From an uncultured Collinsella sp. (GTDB lineage Bacteria; Actinomycetota; Coriobacteriia; Coriobacteriales; Coriobacteriaceae), in the NCBI GenBank assembly GCA_900552875.1, contig USCS01000053.1, forward strand, positions 1 through 9,278: 9,278 nt of DNA, read 5' to 3'. Below are positions 1 through 5,449 of this stretch, piece after piece; the stretch's first letter is position 1, and each line of letters starts with the position of its first letter. A model generated the notes under the pieces. The model was not told where the DNA came from, ran no database searches, and was given only the letters and a program-made list of their open reading frames with translations. A program made the position numbers and the translations under genes.

Positions 1-325
1 GGCTAATCTCGACCGCAAAGATGGCAGAGCCGATGGCGATGGGCAGCGCGATAAGCGTGGAGAGCACCATGACCGCAAACGAGGTGACGATCAGGGGCAG
101 GGCGCCGGTATAGGGCAGGCCGTTTTCGGCTGTGTTGGCCAGGTCCCACTTGGTGCCGGTGAAAAACTCGACGACCGAGACGCCGTCCTTGACAAAAGCC
201 GAGAGGCCCTTTTGGGCGACCATAAAGATGAGCGCGGCAACGACAAGCGTCACGAGCGCTACGCACGCGCCCGTGACGCCCAGGCCCACGTTCTCAAGGT
301 CGCGCTTTGGCAGCTGTTTTGCCAT
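1..325 (-). CDS. pstC: Phosphate ABC transporter permease PstC (N-terminal 108 residues, cut by window edge)
   Basis: Inner-membrane permease subunit of the high-affinity phosphate importer, working with PstA, the ATPase PstB and the binding lipoprotein PstS. Only the N-terminal part is in the window; the gene continues off the left edge. The protein begins MAKQLPKRD, has a first membrane segment at about residues 14-37 and an extracytoplasmic stretch with TGTKWDL at about residues 56-62. A second hydrophobic segment starts near residue 73 (GALPLIVTSFAVMVLST) and leads into the ALPIAIGSAIF region typical of PstC/PstA permeases. The start is ATG at 325, preceded by a GGAAAGG-type ribosome binding site, and lies only 24 nt after the pstS stop, so the two are co-transcribed. 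PstC is preferred over PstA because it directly follows pstS and because of the W-containing periplasmic segment after TM1; that choice is family knowledge. The frame is intact in the visible part. Confidence 0.9.
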   Translation of the reverse strand, partial: MAKQLPKRDLENVGLGVTGACVALVTLVVAALIFMVAQKGLSAFVKDGVSVVEFFTGTKWDLANTAENGLPYTGALPLIVTSFAVMVLSTLIALPIAIGSAIFAVEIS

Positions 326-349
326 TGCAAACCTTTCCGGGGCGATTAC

Positions 350-1288
350 TTATTTAGCGGAGACCTTGCCGCTGGCGTCCTTGACGACCTTCATGGCAGA
401 GACGGGGATGAAGCCCTGCTCCTCGACGAGCTTGCCCTGGACGTCGTCGGAAAGCATGAACTCCAGGAAGGCCTTGGTGGCCTCGTCGGCGTCCTTGGAG
501 CAGTACATGTGCTCGGTAGCCCAGATCTTGAAGGAGTCGTCGGTGACGTTTGCGCTCTTGGGCTCCACGCCCTCGACCTTGATGGCGTTGAACTTGGAGT
601 CATCGAAGTGCGAGAAGTCGAGGTAGGAGATGGCGTTGTCGGTACTGCCCATCTGAGTCTGGACATCGCCGGACTTGTCGAGCTCGGCGTCGCCCTTAAA
701 GTCGACGGCCTCGTCGCCAAAAACGGCGGCCTCGAAGGTGGCACGGGTGCCGGAGCCAGCCTTGCGGTTGAGAACGACGATCTTGACGTCGTCGCCGCCG
801 ACCTCCTTCCAGTTGGTGATCTGGCCAGAGAAGATGCCCTTGAGCTGCTCGAGGGACAGATCGTCGACCGTCACGTTCTTGGAAACGACGGGGCCCATGC
901 CCACGACGGCGACCTCGTGGTCGACGAGGTTCTTGACCTGGTCGGCCTCGAGCTTGGTCTCGGCGAAGACGTCGGAGTTACCGATGGTGACGGTGCCGGC
1001 GGCGACAGCGGTCAGGCCCTTGCCCGAACCGTTACCCGAGCCGGAGACGGAGACATCGGGGTTGGCGTCCATGAACTTCTCGGCAGCGGCCTCGACGAGA
1101 GCCTGGAACGAAGAGGCACCGTCGTAGGTCACCTCGCCGGAGACGGACTCGGCAGCAGCGGCGCTACCCTTGTCGGCGGCATCGGATGCGCCGGAGCCGC
1201 CGCACCCAACGAGACCGAGACCGACGATGCTGGCAAGACCACCAGCGAGGCCGAGGAACTGACGACGAGAATAAGCCTGATCGAGCAT
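350..1288 (-). CDS. pstS: Phosphate-binding lipoprotein PstS with twin-arginine signal
   Basis: Extracellular phosphate-binding subunit of the Pst ABC importer, 312 residues, close to normal PstS length. The N-terminus reads MLDQAYSRRQFLGLAGG, with a twin-arginine motif (SRRQFL, residues 7-12), a hydrophobic stretch, and a lipobox LVGC with the acyl-anchored cysteine at residue 29. It therefore appears to be a Tat-exported lipoprotein. A low-complexity Ser/Ala linker (about 31-50) precedes the binding domain. Phosphate-contacting signatures include YDGASSF (55-61), SGSGNGSGKG (82-91), the D106 region (GNSD), and RKAGSGTR (175-182). I chose ATG 1288 because AGGAAG lies at 1292-1297 and the signal peptide starts correctly there. 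Upstream in-frame ATGs (1306 and 1378) would add an untypical extension. It is the first gene of the pst operon; pstC follows 24 nt later. Regulation by phosphate starvation is expected; a weak candidate box lies near 1432-1448. Confidence 0.95.
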   Translation of the reverse strand: MLDQAYSRRQFLGLAGGLASIVGLGLVGCGGSGASDAADKGSAAAAESVSGEVTYDGASSFQALVEAAAEKFMDANPDVSVSGSGNGSGKGLTAVAAGTVTIGNSDVFAETKLEADQVKNLVDHEVAVVGMGPVVSKNVTVDDLSLEQLKGIFSGQITNWKEVGGDDVKIVVLNRKAGSGTRATFEAAVFGDEAVDFKGDAELDKSGDVQTQMGSTDNAISYLDFSHFDDSKFNAIKVEGVEPKSANVTDDSFKIWATEHMYCSKDADEATKAFLEFMLSDDVQGKLVEEQGFIPVSAMKVVKDASGKVSAK

Positions 1289-1431
1289 GATCTTCCTTTC
1301 ATACATGCGATTCGCGGGCACCCTGCCCGCTTTGCTGTTTGGAAAGATACGGCCTCGATCGGGCAGTGCCCGCGCCAACTGCGGTTTTTTACGGGCATCT
1401 GATAGACCCTTACCGCAAGCGCAGCACGGCC

Positions 1432-1448
1432 TTTACAAACGAATAACA
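1432..1448. promoter_or_regulatory. Candidate Pho-type direct repeat upstream of pstS
   Basis: In the 229-bp gap between the 1518-1544 terminator and pstS, the plus strand has TTTACA (1432-1437) and ATAACA (1443-1448) separated by 5 nt. This is an 11-bp periodicity like the TT(A/C/T)ACA repeats bound by Bacillus PhoP. A further TTTACA occurs at 1474-1479 but is out of phase (31 bp). Position about 145-190 bp upstream of the pstS start is reasonable. With only two half-sites and no clear promoter hexamers in the gap, this is a weak call. Nothing else recognisable is seen in 1289-1517, apart from a short dyad at 1471-1486 (CCTTT/AAAGG arms). Confidence 0.25.
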
Positions 1449-1517
1449 ATCCAGCGCCGAACATGGCGCACCTTTTACACCAAAGGAACGTCCCCAATGA
1501 CTACCCCACCGCAACAG

Positions 1518-1544
1518 AAAAAGCCCGGGCAAAAGCACCGGGCT
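1518..1544 (-). terminator. Rho-independent terminator of the M20 peptidase transcript
   Basis: Read on the minus strand, AGCCCGG (1544-1538) pairs with CCGGGCT (1528-1522) across a 9-nt loop. The stem is followed directly by a T run (TTTT, plus-strand A's at 1518-1521). This is a standard intrinsic terminator. It lies 133 nt after the peptidase stop codon and insulates pstS from the HAD-peptidase unit. The stretch between (1545-1677) shows no gene; it has only a small TATCC/GGATA dyad at 1560-1574. Confidence 0.85.
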
Positions 1545-1677
1545 CGTAATGCAAGTTTGTATCCAAGCAGGATATAGGGGTTTCCCAGGTGCCCGAGATT
1601 ACCCCGAAAGAGGAGCGCCGCGTATTTTGGTACGCAAGCGACGGTTTGAGGGGCAAGGTCGAGTGCCTGGGGAAGCC

Positions 1678-3114
1678 CTACAGTTCAAGTTCGTTGAGGC
1701 GCAGGATCGCCACGATATAAATCTTGAGCGCCTGCTTGAGCTGTTCCTCGTTGGCGCACTCGTTGGGACCGTGCATCTGGCCGCCCCACTCGGGCAGCTC
1801 CAGGCCGGTCTCTTCGGGGCCAAACGAGACGGCGCGGGCAAAGTTGCGCGCATAGGTGCCACCGCCCATGGCAAAGGGCTCAGCATGCTTGCCCGTAAAC
1901 TCGTTATAGGTATCAATAAGCGCCTTCACGGCCGGATCGTCGGCAGACACCGAGAACGGCACCTTAGCGCGACCCAGCTGGCACGTCACGCCAAAACGGC
2001 CCACGAGCGGGTCGAGCTGCTCGCGGATGGTATCGGCACTGGTGCTATCGGGGAAGCGGACGTCGATGACCTGCTCAATATGGCCATCCGCCACGCGGAT
2101 GACGCCAGCGTTGCAGGTAAGCGGGCCAAACGCCGGACTCGTCGCATCGATACCCAGGCCGCGGCCATAGGCATCCGCATGCACAAAGGCCAGGAACTTG
2201 ACGAACTCGTGCTCGGCAGGCGTCAGCAGGCGCTCGTCGCGTGCACCAAACGCGTCCTCGGCCTCGCGCAGATACGCCACGATCAGGCCGACGGCGTTAA
2301 TCGTTCCCTCGAGCATCGAGGCATGACCGCCAATGCCATGGGCAAAAATCTGCGCGTGCCCGTTATCGAGCGCCGTGATCTCCAGGCGGTCGGCGTTCTC
2401 AACGGGCGCCGGCAGCTCATCGGCGGCAATCGCGAGCTCGCAGATGGACTGCGACGGAATGGCGTTGCTCGCCTCGGCACCGCTCCAGGACACAATGCGC
2501 CCGCCGTCGATCTTGGGGCTCACAAACGTCGCCCCAAACTGGCCCTTCTCAGCATTGCAGACCGGGAACTCGGCATCGGGCGTAAACAAAAAGTCGGGGT
2601 CTGCGTGGTCCTCCAGATAATGGTGAACGTCGGACATGCCCACTTCCTCATCGCAGCCCAGCAGCGCGCGAAAGGTATAGCGCGGCACAATGCCGTGCTT
2701 GAGCAGGTAGGCACCGGCGTAGAGCAACAACACCGCCGGACCCTTGTCATCAATCACGCCACGGCCGAGCAGCCATCCCTCGCGACGCTCCATCGCAAAC
2801 GGGTCGGTGTTCCAGCCGGGGCCGGCGGGCACCACGTCCACGTGGCAGATGGTCGCGAGCTGCTTGTCGCCGCGACCCGGGATATCGGCAATGCCCACAT
2901 AGCCCTCGTCGTCGCTCGTCTGGTAGCCGAGCTTTTGCGCAATGCCGAGCGCGCAATCGAGCGCATCACGAACCGGGCGGCCAAACGGCGCGCTAGGCTC
3001 CGCATCGGCAGCAACGGCTACGGACGGATAACTCACCAGCTGCTCGATATCGGCGACGACATCCTCCCAGACCTCGTCGACATACTCAGCGACGCTCTGC
3101 TCCACCTGATTCAT
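1678..3114 (-). CDS. M20 family dipeptidase, PepV/Sapep-like
   Basis: Cytoplasmic metal-dependent (Zn or Mn) dipeptidase of peptidase family M20, probably releasing amino acids from dipeptides. It has 478 residues, normal for PepV-type enzymes. Conserved positions visible in order: ICHVDVVP with metal ligand H91 and D93; GRGVIDDKGP with D122/D123; GCDEEVG with catalytic/metal Glu pair E156-E157; LFTPDAEFP with D180; a GIGGHAS segment in the lid/dimerisation domain; MGGGTYAR near the C-terminus; and QMHGPNE with H448 as the last metal ligand. The set is complete, so the enzyme should be active. ATG 3114 is chosen because AAGGAGG (3121-3127) sits 6 nt upstream; an in-frame start at 3159 has no such site. 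It follows the HAD phosphatase gene by 54 nt on the same strand without a terminator between, suggesting one transcript. Exact substrate (dipeptide versus Xaa-His or D-Asp peptides) cannot be read from sequence. Confidence 0.93.
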   Translation of the reverse strand: MNQVEQSVAEYVDEVWEDVVADIEQLVSYPSVAVAADAEPSAPFGRPVRDALDCALGIAQKLGYQTSDDEGYVGIADIPGRGDKQLATICHVDVVPAGPGWNTDPFAMERREGWLLGRGVIDDKGPAVLLLYAGAYLLKHGIVPRYTFRALLGCDEEVGMSDVHHYLEDHADPDFLFTPDAEFPVCNAEKGQFGATFVSPKIDGGRIVSWSGAEASNAIPSQSICELAIAADELPAPVENADRLEITALDNGHAQIFAHGIGGHASMLEGTINAVGLIVAYLREAEDAFGARDERLLTPAEHEFVKFLAFVHADAYGRGLGIDATSPAFGPLTCNAGVIRVADGHIEQVIDVRFPDSTSADTIREQLDPLVGRFGVTCQLGRAKVPFSVSADDPAVKALIDTYNEFTGKHAEPFAMGGGTYARNFARAVSFGPEETGLELPEWGGQMHGPNECANEEQLKQALKIYIVAILRLNELEL

Positions 3115-3168
3115 GGACTGCCTCCTTACCAATGAGCGACGGGTACGCCCGCCCCTCACATCAAGTAC

Positions 3169-3837
3169 TTATATAGCGAAAAGTTTAGCAAGCTCGGCCA
3201 CCGAGTGCACCACTGCATCGGCACCCGCCGCCTCGTGCTCGCCCGGCGCCGCCGCGCCCGAATAGATACCGATGCACGGTACGCCCATTGCGTGCGCGCC
3301 CTCCACATCGTTGAAGCGATCGCCGATCATCACGGCATCGCACGCCGTCATACCGAGCTCTGCCAGGGCATCGCGGACCGAATCGGCCTTGGTCTCGCGC
3401 CCCTGCAGCGGATTCATGCCAGCCACCGCCTCAAACTGAGAAAGACCCAGCTCATGCACCATGTCGATACACTTCGCCTCCATGCGCGACGTCGCCACGG
3501 CCAAGCGCTTGCCCTGGGCGACCAACCCATCCAGCAGCTCGGGGATCCCGTCGAACACGGGATACTCCTCCGGTCCCAGCTCGTCAAAAAAGGCGCGGTA
3601 CTCGTCGGCCACCACAAGCGAATCCTCGCGGGAGAAGCCATAAAAGTCGTGAAAACTCTTCCACAGGGGCGGCCCGATCATGCGACGCAGGTCACCCATC
3701 TGCGCCTCCGAAAACCCGCGTGCAGCCAGCGTCTTGCGCGTCGAGGTCATCACCGCCCGACCCGTATCGGCCACCGTGCCATCAAAATCAAACAGCACGA
3801 CCGGCCGCTTGCATATCTCCAGCGCCTCCATCGGCAT
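3169..3837 (-). CDS. HAD-superfamily phosphatase (phosphoglycolate phosphatase-like)
   Basis: Soluble haloacid-dehalogenase-fold hydrolase, 222 residues, of the PGP/PpaX-like group with an inserted helical cap (about residues 27-95). Motif I is VLFDFDGTVADT with nucleophile D17 and general acid D19. Motif II is the LAVATSR segment. Motif III is the lysine in GRETKADSV. Motif IV is VMIGDRFNDVEGA with D173 and D177 binding Mg2+. All catalytic residues are present. Start choice is uncertain: ATG 3837 (GGGGAAG 4 nt upstream), ATG 3831 (AGAGGG 6 nt upstream) and a GTG at 3864 are in frame; the HAD core begins at residue 13 so function is unaffected. It is upstream of and in line with the M20 peptidase, and divergent from the DegV gene. 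The substrate is unknown; phosphoglycolate, pyrophosphate or a nucleotide/sugar phosphate are all possible in this family. Confidence 0.9.
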   Translation of the reverse strand: MPMEALEICKRPVVLFDFDGTVADTGRAVMTSTRKTLAARGFSEAQMGDLRRMIGPPLWKSFHDFYGFSREDSLVVADEYRAFFDELGPEEYPVFDGIPELLDGLVAQGKRLAVATSRMEAKCIDMVHELGLSQFEAVAGMNPLQGRETKADSVRDALAELGMTACDAVMIGDRFNDVEGAHAMGVPCIGIYSGAAAPGEHEAAGADAVVHSVAELAKLFAI

Positions 3838-3879
3838 CCCTCTTCCCCAGTTGACGATTTCCACACCGACACTTCAAAC

Positions 3880-3895
3880 TGTTGACTATTCAACA
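3880..3895. promoter_or_regulatory. Dyad TGTTGA-N4-TCAACA between divergent HAD and DegV genes
   Basis: A 6-bp perfect inverted repeat around CTAT, which contains TTG-N6-CAA, the spacing seen in many MarR-family operators, including those of fatty-acid regulators. It lies in the 150-bp divergent gap, upstream of the candidate DegV -10 hexamer. The role as operator is inferred; dyads of this size also occur by chance. Confidence 0.35.
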
Positions 3896-3925
3896 ATTTA
3901 ACCTAGCAATGTAGAGCAACTCCAC

Positions 3926-3931
3926 TATACT
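3926..3931 (+). promoter_or_regulatory. Candidate -10 hexamer (TATACT) for the DegV gene
   Basis: TATACT is one base off the sigma-A -10 consensus and lies 57 nt before the DegV start codon. The matching -35 position (about 3903-3908, CTAGCA) is poor, so the promoter is only partly supported; an activator or an alternative start site is possible. Confidence 0.4.
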
Positions 3932-3987
3932 TGTCGCACTTTGCTCTCAGAAGGCCGCGCCGTCGCGCCCCAACGAAAGGTGCAATT

Positions 3988-4848
3988 ATGTCTTTTGCCA
4001 TCATAACCGACTCCACGTCGGACATCTCCCCCGCCCGCGCCCAAGAGCTCGGCATTTACGTGATTCCGCTGCATGTGATTATCGAGGGCGAGGACCTGCT
4101 CGACCAGGTGCAGATTACCGCCCAAGAGTACGTCGCCCGCATGGCCGGCTCCGAGCAGCTGCCGCACACCTCGCAGCCGAGTGCCGGCGAGTTCAAGGAA
4201 CTCTTTGACCGCGTGCGCGCCGACGGTCACGATAGCGCCATCTTTATCTCGCTGTGCAGCGAGTGGTCCGCCTGCTATGCCAACGCCAGCCTGACGGCCG
4301 AAACGCACGAGCTCGACGTGCGCTGCATCGACTCGAGCACCGGCTCGGGCGCCGAGGGCCTGCTGGTGGAGTACGCGCTGGCCATGCGCGAGGACGGCCG
4401 CAGCCTGGACGAGACCGAGGCGCAGATCCGCGCGACGCTGCCCGACGCCCACCTGCTGCTGATTCCCCGCACGCTCGAGAACCTCGTTAAGAACGGCCGC
4501 GCGCCCAAGCTCGCCGGCCAGCTCACGCAGATGCTCAACATTCGCCTGGCCGTTTCGCCGGAGTGGCAGTCGGGCGAGATCAAGGCCATCAAGAAGGGCC
4601 GCGGAGCCAAGCGCATCGTTGCGAACACCATGGCTAACTGCCTCGAGTTTTTGACCGAGCACCCGGGCTCAAGCGTTCGCGTGCTCGCGACCGGTGCTGC
4701 CGAGGAGCAGGAACTTGTCAACGAGGCGCTCGCGGGCCAGGACTACGTAGACGCCGGCACCGGCCCCATCGGCTGCACCATCGCCACCCACGTAGGCGTC
4801 GACGCCATCGCCATCAGCTACTGCCCCCGCTACCAGCCAACTCACTAG
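3988..4848 (+). CDS. DegV/FakB family fatty-acid-binding protein
   Basis: DegV-family proteins hold a fatty acid in a buried tunnel. In Firmicutes the FakB members present it to the kinase FakA, giving acyl-phosphate for phospholipid synthesis. This protein has 286 residues, the usual length. Family hallmarks: N-terminal IITDSTSDIS (5-14), HTSQPSAGEF (60-69) whose Thr/Ser contact the fatty-acid carboxylate, SLCSEWSACYANA (88-100), IDSSTGSGAEG (114-124), and the RTLENLVKNGR segment typical of the second domain. ATG 3988 is chosen: it starts the family N-terminus exactly and has GAAAGG (3975-3980) 7 nt upstream; an in-frame start further upstream would add an arginine-rich extension not seen in the family. 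No FakA partner is in the window, so kinase partnership is family-based inference. The gene is single-cistronic here; the first hairpin repeat begins 13 nt after its stop and may act as its 3' end structure. Confidence 0.93.
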   Translation: MSFAIITDSTSDISPARAQELGIYVIPLHVIIEGEDLLDQVQITAQEYVARMAGSEQLPHTSQPSAGEFKELFDRVRADGHDSAIFISLCSEWSACYANASLTAETHELDVRCIDSSTGSGAEGLLVEYALAMREDGRSLDETEAQIRATLPDAHLLLIPRTLENLVKNGRAPKLAGQLTQMLNIRLAVSPEWQSGEIKAIKKGRGAKRIVANTMANCLEFLTEHPGSSVRVLATGAAEEQELVNEALAGQDYVDAGTGPIGCTIATHVGVDAIAISYCPRYQPTH

Positions 4849-4861
4849 GGACGCCCACATC

Positions 4862-4927
4862 AGTTGCGGTGGAATAGGGACTGTATTTGGCGTATGGCCA
4901 CAAATCAATCCCTATTTCACCGCAACT
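4862..4927 (+). repeat. Hairpin repeat copy 1 (upstream flank of primase-helicase cassette)
   Basis: A 19-nt arm (4862-4880, beginning AGTTGCGGTGG) pairs with 4909-4927 with only one non-Watson-Crick position, which is a G-U pair in RNA. The 28-nt centre contains an inner GGC/GCC stem with loop GTATG. A closely similar element in the same orientation lies at 8419-8486. Differences between copies keep pairing: this copy has G-U where copy 2 has G-C, and the inner GGC...GCC is kept although the loop differs. It sits 13 nt after the DegV stop and is followed by CTTCTTTTG, so it may also end DegV transcription. It could be a dispersed REP/MITE-like palindrome or one end of a mobile cassette. Confidence 0.85.
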
Positions 4928-5449
4928 TCTTTTGCTGAGCCATCCATATACAAGATATGCAGACGATCGGCGCATTCCCAGCTGTTTGGGGGAGCTTCGA
5001 CTAGCCCCTAGCGGTACCCGGTGGGCAAAAAATGGCAAATATGAGTACTGTCATAAATTTAGTAACAGCAAAATTTCGCTGAATTGCCCGCTCCCACCGA
5101 TTTCAAGCTCCATAAAGCCCCGAATTGTCGTGTTTAGGGGGGGTGAATATACTAAAACTCAGTCAATTGGTCTTAGATACTTCTCAAATGATATGAGACT
5201 AACCGAGCAACAGTACTCATATTTGCCATTTTTGCCCACCGGGTCTGAATGTCCGCTCTTTACGCCTCCGGCTACCCATATGACCGCAAACCCTGATTAT
5301 CAAGGGCCGTCGCGCGCCTTGGTATCGACCGAAAGCCGCTCGCAGAATAATCCCTTGCCATTAGCAAACTTGAATCGAAATTACATATCCCAAAAAGCCG
5401 TAATGCCGTACCCTCGTCTCAACAACTCCAATACAAGGACGGCATTCAA
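4928..5449. other. A+T-richer intergenic stretch upstream of the primase-helicase gene, no convincing gene
   Basis: About 520 bp between hairpin copy 1 and the primase-helicase start. An open frame crosses part of it (4887-5588), but it begins inside the hairpin, has no ribosome binding site, overlaps the real gene start and shows no recognisable protein features, so it is not called. The stretch holds the 229-bp inverted-repeat element (5016-5244), a CAGC/GCTG dyad with an A/T centre at 5066-5081, and a weak GGGG/GCCCC dyad at 4988-5008. From 5245 to 5449 I see no repeat. A TTGCCA at 5355-5360 could be a -35 element but no good -10 follows at proper spacing. Confidence 0.6.
5016..5244. mobile_element. 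MITE-like element with 35/36-bp terminal inverted repeats
   Basis: The 36-nt sequence at 5016-5051 (starting ACCCGGTGGGC, ending GAGTACTGT) is the reverse complement of 5210-5244 apart from one base missing in the A6/T5 run. Such long, near-perfect terminal repeats around 158 bp of A+T-rich non-coding DNA fit a miniature inverted-repeat transposable element. No transposase lies inside. I see no obvious target-site duplication (left flank GCGGT, right flank CTGAA), which weakens a transposon reading. Alternatives are a structured RNA leader or a large regulatory inverted repeat upstream of the primase-helicase gene. Identity as a mobile element is inference; the inverted repeat itself is directly seen. 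Confidence 0.6.

Noticed and set aside
212..1402. 396-residue open frame on the plus strand
   Set aside because: It is antisense to pstS and the start of pstC, whose motifs are unmistakable; the translated product is a repetitive G/D/L/V-rich shadow of a G/C-rich gene.
1549..3135. 528-residue open frame on the plus strand
   Set aside because: Antisense to the M20 dipeptidase, which has all metal ligands and a strong ribosome binding site; the plus-strand product is Arg/His/Ala-rich without family features.
3205..3885. 226-residue open frame on the plus strand
   Set aside because: Antisense shadow of the HAD phosphatase; composition is His/Arg-rich and no ribosome binding site is seen.
3925..4662. 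245-residue minus-strand open frame opposite the DegV gene
   Set aside because: DegV family motifs are complete on the plus strand; the opposite frame shows no recognisable domain.
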